Assembly (NCBI GenBank): GCA_036405135.1
Contig: DASWYF010000013.1
Location: 124,001-188,000 of the forward strand
DNA: 64,000 nucleotides
From: Verrucomicrobiia bacterium
Lineage (GTDB): Bacteria; Verrucomicrobiota; Verrucomicrobiia; Limisphaerales; JAEYXS01
Direction of reading: 5' to 3'
The position numbers and the translations under genes are program-made. Numbering within the stretch: position 1 is the stretch's first letter; the number at the start of each line of letters is the position of its first letter. Of this stretch, positions 1 through 7,935 are shown piece after piece. The notes under the pieces were generated by a model that was not told where the DNA came from, searched no databases, and saw nothing but the letters and a program-made list of their open reading frames with translations.

Positions 1-1
1 C

Positions 2-106
2 TCCGGGTTGAAGCTGCCGGATGACATCTTGGAGAAAATCTACCACCTCAACGCCGAGCGTATGTTCCAGCAGGCCAAGGTTGCTGCGGCGAAGCCTTCC
101 CCGTAG
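2..106 (+). CDS. C-terminal end of an amidohydrolase-like protein (partial)
   Basis: The frame is open from the window edge to a TAG at 104-106 and gives 34 residues. The stretch KLPDDILEKIYHLNAERMF resembles the last helix of amidohydrolase-superfamily TIM-barrel enzymes, where a D-x-x-L-x-K-I-Y-x-x-N-A-x-R pattern is common; a short Ala/Lys-rich tail follows. No catalytic residues lie within the window, so the family is inferred from one helix only. It converges on the ABC exporter, with 16 bases between the stop codons. Confidence 0.5.
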   Translation, partial: SGLKLPDDILEKIYHLNAERMFQQAKVAAAKPSP

Positions 107-122
107 AGGTCAGGGAGACGGG

Positions 123-1937
123 TCACATCGTGACCCGGAACTTCGCCCAGTGATCTGCCAGATAACCTTTGCTGCCGATCAGTTCTTCCGGTCTCCCTTG
201 TTCGAATACCTTGCCATTCACCACTACGATCACCCGGTCCGCATTACGGATCGTGTTCAGGCGATGCGCCACCACCAGTGTCGTGCGTCCTTTGCGCAAC
301 TCCTGCAAGCTCGCTGCGATCTGCGTCTCGTTCTCGATATCGAGCGAACTCGTCGGCTCATCCAGTAACAGCACCGGAGCATCCTTCAGATATGCGCGCG
401 CCAGATTTAGCCGCTGTTTTTCACCCACGCTCAAGCGTGCTGCCCCTTCACCTACGATCGTGTCATAGCCCAGCGGCAGGCTCATGATGAACTCATGCGC
501 ATGCGCGGTCTTTGCCGCCGCCTCGATCTCTGCGCGGGTGACTTCACGCAAGCCGTAGCCGATGTTCTCCGCCACCGTTGCGGGCAGCAGCAACGGTTCC
601 TGCAGGACGAACGCGATGTTCTTCCGCAGGTCCGCCAGCTTCAGTTCGCGCAGGTCCACGCCATCCAGTTTGATCTTGCCCGCAGTTGGATCGAAAAACC
701 GGGTGACCAGTTGCAACATCGTGCTCTTGCCTGCACCACTAGGACCGATGATCGCCACAAATTCACCTGGCTTCACTTGAAATCTTAACCCTTTAAGGAT
801 CGGCCGCCCGCTCACATATTCAAAGCTCACGTTTTCAAATTCCAATCCACCTTCCACCACCAACGGCTTGCAAAGTGATTTCCCATCGATCTGGGCTTCT
901 TCTTCAGTGATCACCGAGCGGGCATTAAATTTTTCCGCTACCGTTTCATTCGCATCCAAAAGATCGAACACCCGTTGGGCGCTGGCGCTGGCCGTGGATA
1001 CGGTGGCGCCCACATGTGAGAGCTGGTTTAGCGGTTCATAAAGCATCGCCAGATAAGCGAGAAAAACGAGCAGGTCACCGATGGTGATCTCGCCTTCCAA
1101 CACGCGTTGCCCGCCCAGCCACACGATAAGTGCCGTGCCAATGCCGAACACCAGCGCCACACCCAAACCATACATCAGCTCCCAGATATGCTGTCTTAGC
1201 CGTTTGGCACGGGTATCTTGCGTAAGATTTGAGAACCGTTGCGCTTCCGGTTTCTCCGTGGCGTAGCCCTGGATGAGCGGCAGGTTTGCGAGGCTTTGCT
1301 GCAAGCGCGCCGCCACCTGGCTTTCCGCCTGTTGCGCCTGTGCTCCCCATTTGTTCATCACCCGGCTGAAGATGCGGATGGAGACGACCAGCAACGGCAT
1401 GACGAGCAGCGCATAAATTGTCAGCACATCATCCACCTGCCACATGATGATGACCATGAGCAGGAGTGTGATGCTTGCCTCCACGAACGTCATCATGCCC
1501 TGTTGGAACAACGTCTGGAAGGCGTAGGTGTCCCACGTGGCACGGTAGAGTGTGTCACCACTCGATTTGTTCTGGTGAAACCGTTGGGAAAGGAGCAGCA
1601 ACCGTTCGTAAACCGCTTCCCGAACCCGTGCCAGTCCGCACAGGCCTGTGCTGATGATCCAATAATTTTGCAGCGCCTTCAGCCCGCCATGCATGGCATG
1701 AAGAGCCAGCACACTGATGCCCAGAAACGAGAGCAGCGCGATCTGGTTGCTGGCCACGGACTGGCCTGCCAGCCAGTCGGGCAGGGGTTTGTCGCCCAAG
1801 ACGCTGTCGGCGAGCAAAGCGATGGGCCAAGGTTTGAGCAGATTGGCAGCGATCGCGAGGACCAGCAGGGAGAAAGCCAGGATGACCCGGCCAAGGTCAG
1901 GCCGGAAATACGCCAGCACTCGCTTCAATCGGTTCAT
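123..1937 (-). CDS. ABC exporter, fused membrane and ATPase domains (MsbA/lipid-flippase type)
   Basis: A 604-residue half-transporter that would work as a homodimer in the inner membrane, exporting a lipid, peptide or drug. The N-terminal half (about 1-310) has six hydrophobic segments. The ATPase half has Walker A GPSGAGKST near residue 397, a Q-loop in FVLQEP, the signature LSVGEKQR (instead of LSGGQ) near 500, Walker B VLLLDEPTSSLD and the H-loop VVAHRL. The open frame extends to 2003, but the ATG at 1937 (MNRLKRVLAYFRP) begins the family's usual N-terminus, and the upstream 22 residues read like intergenic sequence. The substrate cannot be told. A second, different MsbA-like exporter lies at 46334. 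Confidence 0.9.
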   Translation of the reverse strand: MNRLKRVLAYFRPDLGRVILAFSLLVLAIAANLLKPWPIALLADSVLGDKPLPDWLAGQSVASNQIALLSFLGISVLALHAMHGGLKALQNYWIISTGLCGLARVREAVYERLLLLSQRFHQNKSSGDTLYRATWDTYAFQTLFQQGMMTFVEASITLLLMVIIMWQVDDVLTIYALLVMPLLVVSIRIFSRVMNKWGAQAQQAESQVAARLQQSLANLPLIQGYATEKPEAQRFSNLTQDTRAKRLRQHIWELMYGLGVALVFGIGTALIVWLGGQRVLEGEITIGDLLVFLAYLAMLYEPLNQLSHVGATVSTASASAQRVFDLLDANETVAEKFNARSVITEEEAQIDGKSLCKPLVVEGGLEFENVSFEYVSGRPILKGLRFQVKPGEFVAIIGPSGAGKSTMLQLVTRFFDPTAGKIKLDGVDLRELKLADLRKNIAFVLQEPLLLPATVAENIGYGLREVTRAEIEAAAKTAHAHEFIMSLPLGYDTIVGEGAARLSVGEKQRLNLARAYLKDAPVLLLDEPTSSLDIENETQIAASLQELRKGRTTLVVAHRLNTIRNADRVIVVVNGKVFEQGRPEELIGSKGYLADHWAKFRVTM

Positions 1938-2316
1938 CAGTCGGGTATTTAATAGAGCTGTGAGACAGTTGCCAGCCGGAAAAGCATTGATTGTGAGTTT
2001 CAAGCTCTCAGTGCTCAGTTTTCAGAGCGAAACGGAAAACTTAAAACTCTCCATCCTCTTTTTGCGCCTTTAGTTTTCTTGAGGCCTATTTTGAACGTTG
2101 GACATTTTCTTTATTTCCTTCACGCGCCCACCCATTGTGCCACAGCACCAGAACCTCCGGCTTTGAAATCTTAAATCCCCAACTCCGTTGAAAGCATGTA
2201 GTGCCAGAGGCACGCCATGATGGTGAGCGTGTAGGAAAACTTTGGTGCTTCATTCCTGAAATTTTCGTCACGCAGTGACGGCTGAATACCCTCCCGCAGC
2301 TATCACCGCGCTAGAC
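1938..2316. other. Intergenic stretch without a convincing gene
   Basis: Between the divergent exporter and a doubtful small ORF. It holds one copy (1997-2025) of a 29-base sequence seen again at 61810-61838 with about three mismatches, an AT-rich stretch at 2035-2120, and short open frames on both strands that look like noise. The exporter promoter should lie here, but no clear -35/-10 pair stood out. Confidence 0.5.
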
Positions 2317-2478
2317 ATGACCGGGCGCGGCGTTTCCTCAACGCAACGTGCTGAACGCCTCAAGAAAGACGACGCTGCCGACAATCTGAAATTCAAATTC
2401 TGGCTCGGCGCAGGTATCAGCGGCGGTTTCGGCCTCATCTACGTAGCCAAATGCATCATCCGCAACGAAGACCCATGA
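2317..2478 (+). CDS. Doubtful small membrane protein
   Basis: 53 codons from ATG 2317; the frame is open upstream to 2275. The C-terminal part (FWLGAGISGGFGLIYVAKC) could be one transmembrane segment after a charged N-terminus. I recognise no family, and no strong ribosome binding site precedes it. It may be a real small membrane protein or an open frame by chance. Confidence 0.25.
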   Translation: MTGRGVSSTQRAERLKKDDAADNLKFKFWLGAGISGGFGLIYVAKCIIRNEDP

Positions 2479-2560
2479 ATGGTGATTCTGGATACCGAGT
2501 CGCACATGTTCGTTTCCCCTTGCGAACTGGATCGCAGGACTATAACCGTTTGTTCGCTCT

Positions 2561-3166
2561 ATGTGGCCTTTTGGTAAATCAGATAAATCAAAAAAAGTTC
2601 AATTACCCACCCTTGCCGAAGGTCTCGCCGCTCTCGAAAGCCTTGGTATTCGCAAGCGTGCTGATGTCACTATCGATGATTTGCTCCATTCCACAGGCGG
2701 CACAGCGGATGAACCTACCGAATATAGCAGTCTGCTCTGCATTCTCGGCGGAGAAGTAGAGCGGGGTGATTTCCAGCCCATATCAGATGATGTGTGGCAC
2801 TTCGACACCGAATGCATCGTCGATCATGGAGACTACACTCGGATTGCCGAACAGCTCTTCCGCCTGTCAAAAGGCGCACTAGCCATTTCCAATATCAAGG
2901 ACTACGTCAGCACGGAGGAGTCTGTCGCTTGGTTGGAATTCGACTTCCACGGCAAACGGGTGCATTGGGACTTCACGGTGCAGGATGATTGGGTGGATGC
3001 CAGTGTGTTGTCCAACTTCAGCAAGTTGTTCCGGGAAACGCCTTCCACTGCTCATTTTACTTACGGCAACCTCGGCGGCCAAGACTGTCTCATCGGTTTT
3101 TCGACGGAAGAACAAAGGCTCGCTCTGTCAAAATTGACGAGCATACAATTCGATTGGTTGACCTGA
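2561..3166 (+). CDS. Hypothetical protein
   Basis: 201 residues starting MWPFGKSDKSKK. No signal peptide or membrane segment; acidic, with many aromatic residues in the second half (VAWLEFDFHGKRVHWDF). It looks like a small soluble globular protein. I do not recognise the family. The gene is followed 31 bases later by another cytoplasmic unknown on the same strand, so the two may be cotranscribed, but nothing here indicates a role. Confidence 0.65.
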   Translation: MWPFGKSDKSKKVQLPTLAEGLAALESLGIRKRADVTIDDLLHSTGGTADEPTEYSSLLCILGGEVERGDFQPISDDVWHFDTECIVDHGDYTRIAEQLFRLSKGALAISNIKDYVSTEESVAWLEFDFHGKRVHWDFTVQDDWVDASVLSNFSKLFRETPSTAHFTYGNLGGQDCLIGFSTEEQRLALSKLTSIQFDWLT

Positions 3167-3197
3167 GGCAGTGGGTTGAAAAGCTTACGAGTAATAC

Positions 3198-3893
3198 ATG
3201 CTAACTTTTGCCTCCTCCCGCATCAAAATCGTCCACAGCTTCCACGAACTCGTCACCACCCGTTTCTCCGGTGAAGTGAACGCCCTCTGCTGGCAGCGCA
3301 ACTTGTCCGGTGACTTCGCGGAAGTCGTCCGCGCCCTCGGCGAACATCAAGGCCTCACCACCGACGATGCCTCTTTGCTTCGCTCCCTCACGCTCAGCCC
3401 CGCTGGCAAAGCCGCCGTGGATGTCTTGCTTGCCGACCTCGACCTCCTCACCACCCACGGCCTCGCCCCCATTCTCGATTGCTTCCCCGGCTATCCGCGC
3501 GATGACGAGAACGAGATCGTCCCCACCCACGTCTATTCCTGGCACGTCGATAGCGCACCCGTGGAAGCCGACACTTACCTCTGCACCTACTACGGCGCCA
3601 CCAGCGAGGGCCTGCTCAATGAAGAATCCCTCCGTCGCGTGGACATCCCCGAAACCCGCGCTGCCCTCCTCCAAGAATTCGGCGGCACCGACGACGGGTC
3701 CTTCCGCGAACACCTCCACGAAAACTGCTACGATCTCCACTACCTCGCCAAGCCCGGTGCCCAGCCCTATCCCTTCGGCCTAGGCAACCTCTGGCGCATC
3801 GCCATCCAACACCCCGAAAGCCCTGTATTACCCTGCATCCACCGTGCCCCTGAGATGATTCCCGGCCAAACCCGTCTCCTGCTCATCAGCTAA
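3198..3893 (+). CDS. DUF1826-like protein
   Basis: 231 residues, soluble. Features reminiscent of DUF1826 are an early NALCWQRNL motif, a central WHVDSAPVEADTYLCTYYG block and a C-terminal HRAPEMIPGQTRLLLIS block; in the family these are W-H-x-D, L-x-C-T-Y-x-G and H-R-x-P-x-x-x-G-x-x-R-L-L-L. The conserved His/Asp/Cys positions could bind a metal, but no activity is established. Assignment is from memory of the family pattern. A palindrome of the GGAGYGCGG type follows the stop codon. Confidence 0.5.
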   Translation: MLTFASSRIKIVHSFHELVTTRFSGEVNALCWQRNLSGDFAEVVRALGEHQGLTTDDASLLRSLTLSPAGKAAVDVLLADLDLLTTHGLAPILDCFPGYPRDDENEIVPTHVYSWHVDSAPVEADTYLCTYYGATSEGLLNEESLRRVDIPETRAALLQEFGGTDDGSFREHLHENCYDLHYLAKPGAQPYPFGLGNLWRIAIQHPESPVLPCIHRAPEMIPGQTRLLLIS

Positions 3894-3895
3894 GT

Positions 3896-3918
3896 TGGAG
3901 TGCCGGCCTCCGGCCCGG
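3896..3918 (+). repeat. Short palindrome, possible GGAGYGCGG-family member
   Basis: Directly after the DUF1826-like stop codon, ggagtgccgg then cctccggcccgg can form a short stem (gccgg/ccggc, loop cct). The leading ggagtg matches the flank of better hairpins at 13591, 53167, 53249 (reverse) and 62000 (reverse). Weakest member of the group. Confidence 0.35.
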
Positions 3919-3995
3919 CTCGATGCTTGTAGGACAAATGTTTTGAGTGTGCATTTTGCTTCGCCACGCTTCATAGCGTATCATCCCGCCAGTCT

Positions 3996-4328
3996 ATGAA
4001 ATATCATCTGCGAAACTTGGTCGTCTCTCTGCTCATCGTCCTCACCACTTGGGGTTGTGCCCATGATAAAAATAAAAGTGCTACCAGCCATAAAGCCGTC
4101 CAGATGCCCTTGGTGATCAATATCGACGGCGACGGCAGTTTGGCCATCGCGAAACAGCCTTGTCCCGCAGATCAGTTTTCCTCCCGTCTCGCCAAACTTC
4201 CAGATTCACGGGTGAGACCCGTCGTGATTGAAGCGGATGAGCGCGCTCCTCATAGCAAAGTGAAAGAAGTGATGGATGCCTGCAAAACCGCCGGATTTCA
4301 GCAGGTGAGCTTGAAGTCGGTGAAATGA
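3996..4328 (+). CDS. Lipoprotein with an ExbD/TolR-like periplasmic domain
   Basis: 110 residues. The N-terminus (positively charged, hydrophobic, then TTWGC) is a lipoprotein signal with the lipid-bearing Cys near residue 21. The rest, from VINIDGDGSLAI to AGFQQVSLKSVK, follows the ExbD/TolR periplasmic fold pattern: I-x-I-x-x-D-G-x-L, then R-P-V-V-I-E-A-D-E-x-A-P-H-x-K-V-x-x-V-M-D-x-C-K-x-A-G. ExbD normally has a TM helix with a proton-carrying Asp; here that helix is replaced by a lipobox, so it cannot couple to ExbB in the usual way. No exbB or tonB is nearby. Confidence 0.55.
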   Translation: MKYHLRNLVVSLLIVLTTWGCAHDKNKSATSHKAVQMPLVINIDGDGSLAIAKQPCPADQFSSRLAKLPDSRVRPVVIEADERAPHSKVKEVMDACKTAGFQQVSLKSVK

Positions 4329-4386
4329 TGCTGATGGAACAATGGGAAAAGCTCTAAGGAAAACGCTGCTCGCGTGTCATATCTAT

Positions 4387-4806
4387 ATGAAACACGTCCT
4401 CCGCCTGTCCATATTCGCCTTTCTGATGTTCGCCCTCATCGCTCCGTGTTTCGCCATGATGGGCCTCGCCATCGTTTCACCGAAAGAAGCCAAGGAACTC
4501 GGCCTTGACCTCCGCATCAAAGACAGCGGCCCAAACGCCGTCTGGGTGGAACTCGAATTCAAACCCGAAGGCCGTTTTAAAGATTTTCAGCACGTCAGCC
4601 TGGAAATCACTGACGGGGATAAATTGCTCCTGGGCTACACCGCGCTGAAAGAAACACGCGAAGGTGGCAAAATCACCGTCCGCTCCATGATCAGCCGCGC
4701 CTACTTGGATAAAACCACCTTGCGGATCGTGACTGGTTTCCCCATGAACTACACTGGCCACGACCTGCGCCTGAAAGAGTTCATCAAGGCCGAGAAAGCG
4801 CCTTAG
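4387..4806 (+). CDS. Secreted hypothetical protein
   Basis: 139 residues from ATG 4387 (MKHVLRLSIFAFLMFALIAP), which gives a clear signal peptide ending near CFA; upstream codons to 4342 have no such character. The mature part is a small beta-rich domain (VWVELEFKPEGRFKDFQHVSLEI, then a basic/hydrophobic alternation). Family not recognised. Stop codon overlaps the convergent HPr-like gene by four bases. Confidence 0.6.
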   Translation: MKHVLRLSIFAFLMFALIAPCFAMMGLAIVSPKEAKELGLDLRIKDSGPNAVWVELEFKPEGRFKDFQHVSLEITDGDKLLLGYTALKETREGGKITVRSMISRAYLDKTTLRIVTGFPMNYTGHDLRLKEFIKAEKAP

Positions 4807-5075
4807 GTCGATCCGGCCTCATCATCCAGCGAGAAAACCTGTTCCACTGCCCGCACCGCTTCCTGCTCATCATCGCCTGAAACCTCCACCACCAACGCTG
4901 ACCCCATCACCGCGCATAGACTTATGACGCTGATGATGCTCCCAAGATTGGCCACCTGATCGCCACACCTGACACGGATGGTAGAACGAAACGTCTGCGC
5001 CAGCCGAACCAGCCTCGTCGCTACACGCAAGTGCAACCCCTTCTTCCATGGCACAATGACCTGACGTGTTGTCAT
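4803..5075 (-). CDS. HPr-family phosphocarrier protein
   Basis: 90 residues from ATG 5075. It keeps the phosphorylatable His in KKGLHLRVATRLVRLAQ, corresponding to HPr His15 in G-L-H-A-R, but has Leu for the usual Ala. The regulatory-serine region is represented by LGSIISVISLCAVMG (Ser46-like), and the C-terminal helix EQEAVRAVEQVF fits. In PVC bacteria such proteins often serve PTS-Ntr-like regulation rather than sugar uptake. No EI or EII gene is in the window. It precedes the UbiA gene in the opposite transcription order on the same strand. Confidence 0.75.
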   Translation of the reverse strand: MTTRQVIVPWKKGLHLRVATRLVRLAQTFRSTIRVRCGDQVANLGSIISVISLCAVMGSALVVEVSGDDEQEAVRAVEQVFSLDDEAGST

Positions 5076-5161
5076 ATCGTGTTTGGACCAAAACGGAAAA
5101 GATTGGTTCAAAGAAGAGGAAAGCGACAGTCATTCTACCCGCACGAGATGACGAACATAGG

Positions 5162-5193
5162 CTCGTAATCGTCCTTCAAAAATCGTAAATCCC
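5162..5193. repeat. Dispersed TCGTAAATC-type repeat, copy 1
   Basis: The stretch ctcgtaatcgtccttcaaaa followed by atcgtaaatcc closely matches 13673-13704 and shares its core with 7817-7850 and 7920-7935. It lies in a gene gap just downstream of the UbiA gene, which runs leftward. Confidence 0.5.
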
Positions 5194-5194
5194 C

Positions 5195-6079
5195 CTATGT
5201 TGCCGGAATAAACTTCTGAAACACCAGCGCCAGCCCGAACAGGACCAAGAACACCGCCGTCATCACTGGCGAACCGCCTGCGATCGCCAGCAAATCCACC
5301 AGCACAATCCCCGCCAGCAGCCCTGACACCGTGCGTCCGATGTTCCGTTCCTTCGCCCAAAATGTGAATTGCAGACACCACACCACCCAGCCGATCAGTA
5401 ACGCCGAGAACCACCATGCTGCCAGACGGAAATCGTTTCCGTTGACTATGTAAGCCAGCACCACGGGCGCAGCCATGAACAGCGCGGGCCAAAATCGCAA
5501 GATGCCCAGTGAACTCTCCTGTTTCGCGATATAACTGAGTCCGATGATGTAGCACGCAAGCACCACCGCGCACCAGACCGCAAATCCGTTGATGCCGTAA
5601 TCACCAGCCGCCACCGCTGCGAGAAAAAGAAACAACCGGCAGAACGCCATCAACACCGGCGAGAACACCGTGAACTTGTGCACCAGATCATAAACCAGAA
5701 TGCAGATGCCCAGGAGCAACCCCAATATCGCCACATTTTTCCCAAGTAATAAAAATAAGACCCCGCCGATCACCAGCCCGCCGAAACCCAACGCGTAAAC
5801 AGTCCGCACACTGATGGCTCCGGCCGGGATGGGACGTTCCTTGCGATATTGCCGATCATACTCCGCATCGCAGGCATCATTCAGATACATCCCGCCCACG
5901 TAGAAGAACGTCGCCCCCAAGCACAACAGCAACAATGTGCGCAAATCATTAACATTGCCCCCGCCCAGCAACCAGCCCGCCGCACAGTTCGACCACACGG
6001 TCGGCAGATTGGACACCCGCCCCAAGATCAGGAGCGTGCGTCCCAGCGACGGCGGCGAATAGTTCACAGCGGTTTCCAT
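5195..6079 (-). CDS. UbiA-family prenyltransferase
   Basis: 294 residues with about nine hydrophobic helices. The first Asp-rich motif is clear: YLNDACDAEYDRQYRKERPI (N-D-x-x-D-x-x-x-D, residues about 66-86), which binds Mg-diphosphate. These integral membrane enzymes attach a polyprenyl chain to an aromatic or other acceptor. The usual second motif is less obvious (a YDLVHKF segment follows helix 4). No quinone-biosynthesis partner is adjacent, so the acceptor is unknown. Confidence 0.8.
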   Translation of the reverse strand: METAVNYSPPSLGRTLLILGRVSNLPTVWSNCAAGWLLGGGNVNDLRTLLLLCLGATFFYVGGMYLNDACDAEYDRQYRKERPIPAGAISVRTVYALGFGGLVIGGVLFLLLGKNVAILGLLLGICILVYDLVHKFTVFSPVLMAFCRLFLFLAAVAAGDYGINGFAVWCAVVLACYIIGLSYIAKQESSLGILRFWPALFMAAPVVLAYIVNGNDFRLAAWWFSALLIGWVVWCLQFTFWAKERNIGRTVSGLLAGIVLVDLLAIAGGSPVMTAVFLVLFGLALVFQKFIPAT

Positions 6080-6264
6080 GCAGAGCGCATTAAGAAATCA
6101 TGAGCAGGGCAAAAAGCAATCCGCGTGAAAAAGTTTTTGGCTGTTGCCCTCCAGATGGAGTGGGGCGGGGAACCTATGCAGCCCAACTTTTCTTGCCCGC
6201 GAAAAACACGTCTGCCAGAAGATTTTCTATTGCGTGGAACAATACTCGGGATAGATTTTCATCC

Positions 6265-7092
6265 GTGAACCCGCTCCCTCAGATTTTGGCCGTTGCCGAC
6301 GGCTCAGGAGCATCCGACGCCAGCACGCAATGGCTTCAATGGCTGGCTATCGCACTCATATTTCTTCTCGCCTTTATTTTCATGGTGGGCACCGGCTTTG
6401 TGATGTTGTCCAAATATCATGTGCGCAAACGTCAGGAGGAAGAAGCCCGCATGGAACAATTCCTCCGGACCAATGCCGGTACGGCCGTGCCTCTCGGCAT
6501 GCGTTCCATCTATGGTTTGCCGAAACGGTGGGTCGCCATCCGCAGCACGAACCAGCAAGCCGTTCGGGATGCCTTCGGCCTGCACAAGGCCCGCACCTGC
6601 ACTTGGGAGGAAGGCCTGGCCGAGGCCAGCCAGCGCAAACTTTTCATCTCGCCGCCCGTAGGCCCGTGGATATTGGTCATGGGCACGTGCCTGCCGGACC
6701 CATATGACGATGTAGACCGCTGCTTCCGCTTCCTGCTGGACCTCAGCCACAAGCTCGGTCACGTGCAATACTTCCAGGCGGACCGTGTGCTCTATCATCA
6801 CACCTGGGCCCGGGCTGAAGATGGCCGCATCCTGCGTGCCTACTCCTGGGCGGGTGAAACACTCTGGAACCAAGGCGCGCTAACCGTGGCTGAAAATGAG
6901 CTCGGTCTCCACTGCCTGGACTATGGCGACCCTGCGGGGATGGATACCTTTCCGCCCGCTTCCTTCATCCAGATGAATACCGACAAGGTCGTCACCCTCG
7001 CGGCGCACTGGAGCATCGATCCTTTGACGGTGGACCAGCGCGCGTTGCGCCTGGGGCAGGGACTCGCCGGGGAAGTTTCCTCAACCTCCTAG
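6265..7092 (+). CDS. Hypothetical single-pass membrane protein
   Basis: About 275 residues from GTG 6265. The frame is open to ATG 6100, but the first 55 residues look non-coding and the sequence becomes protein-like at NPLPQILAVADGSG. One TM helix (WLAIALIFLLAFIFMVGTGF) is followed by a charged stretch and a soluble domain of about 210 residues with GPWILVMG, then a hallmark VLYHHTWARAEDGRILRAYS WAGE-type block. The layout suggests a membrane-anchored cytoplasmic or periplasmic domain. I do not recognise a named family. Divergent from ubiA-like gene. Confidence 0.7.
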   Translation: MNPLPQILAVADGSGASDASTQWLQWLAIALIFLLAFIFMVGTGFVMLSKYHVRKRQEEEARMEQFLRTNAGTAVPLGMRSIYGLPKRWVAIRSTNQQAVRDAFGLHKARTCTWEEGLAEASQRKLFISPPVGPWILVMGTCLPDPYDDVDRCFRFLLDLSHKLGHVQYFQADRVLYHHTWARAEDGRILRAYSWAGETLWNQGALTVAENELGLHCLDYGDPAGMDTFPPASFIQMNTDKVVTLAAHWSIDPLTVDQRALRLGQGLAGEVSSTS

Positions 7093-7234
7093 TCGTATCC
7101 GGGAGGAACACAATCTGCTTTTGAGAAGGCGGATTGATGGGCATGACGGATAAATGACAAAATGGCTGACCCCTCCGGCTTCTCCGGCTTGGGGCCGGGT
7201 AATGACAGAACAATCATCTCAACCAGGAGAAATT

Positions 7235-7816
7235 ATGTCGCTCGAGTTTGCGCTCCAGAAGTACCCCAAGGAAATCAAATTAAAGACCGAGAAGAAGTGC
7301 AAGGTCCGGCCTTTAAAAAAGGACGATGAAATTGTCTTTCACGAATTCTTCCTGGCTGTCCCGGGTGAAGAGCGCCTCTTCATCAAACATCACGTCACCG
7401 ATCTTGCCGTCATCCAGAGGTGGTGCAAGAATATCGACTACCAGGTGAACTTGCCACTGCTCGCGCTGGTTGATGGCAAGATCGTCGGCAGTGCGACGTT
7501 GCACCAGCATCAGGGCGGTTGGAAACGCCACATCGGCCGGGTGAGCGTGCTCGTGCATCCGCAGTTTCGCGGTATCGGCATCGCCCGTGCTTTGGTAACG
7601 AACCTGATCGAGATCTCCAGCATGCTGGGCCTTGAAAAAGTGGAGGCGGAATTCATCGGCCAGCAGGCAGGTGCCATCAAGACCTTCCAACTGCTCGGTT
7701 TCAGCGACCTGATAAAACTCCCCGACTACGTGAAAGACATGCAAGGCATCACTCACGATTACATAGTCATGGGCCTTGATCTCATCACGGACGAGGAATA
7801 CGCGGGGATGGGTTAA
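7235..7816 (+). CDS. GNAT-family N-acetyltransferase
   Basis: 193 residues. ATG 7235 is chosen because an aaccaggaga ribosome binding site ends four bases before it; upstream codons to 7154 are not protein-like. The acetyl-CoA-binding motif A is VLVHPQFRGIGIARALV (R-G-x-G-x-A), preceded by strand LPLLALVDGKIVGSATL and followed by motif B (AIKTFQLLGFSDL). Related proteins acetylate amines on small molecules or protein N-termini; the substrate is not evident. The C-terminus has an extra acidic tail. Confidence 0.85.
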   Translation: MSLEFALQKYPKEIKLKTEKKCKVRPLKKDDEIVFHEFFLAVPGEERLFIKHHVTDLAVIQRWCKNIDYQVNLPLLALVDGKIVGSATLHQHQGGWKRHIGRVSVLVHPQFRGIGIARALVTNLIEISSMLGLEKVEAEFIGQQAGAIKTFQLLGFSDLIKLPDYVKDMQGITHDYIVMGLDLITDEEYAGMG

Positions 7817-7935
7817 GATCGATTTACGATTTTGGATTTTCAATTTACGAGCTGTCTATTCCCAACGGACAGCACGACTCGAAACCAGAAACGATTTCGC
7901 GCTGGGATTACCTCGCCGTCTCGTAAATCGTAAAT
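7817..7935. repeat. Gap with two copies of the TCGTAAATC-type repeat, opposite orientations
   Basis: Between the convergent GNAT and DUF362 genes, gatcgatttacgattttgga (7817 on) is the reverse-complement form, and ctcgtaaatcgtaaat (7920-7935) the direct form. Together they could pair as a long imperfect hairpin across about 100 bases, which might also act as a transcription barrier. Confidence 0.45.

Noticed and set aside
1239-1952. 237-codon open frame on the plus strand
   Set aside because: Antisense of the ABC exporter's membrane domain; composition typical of a shadow frame.
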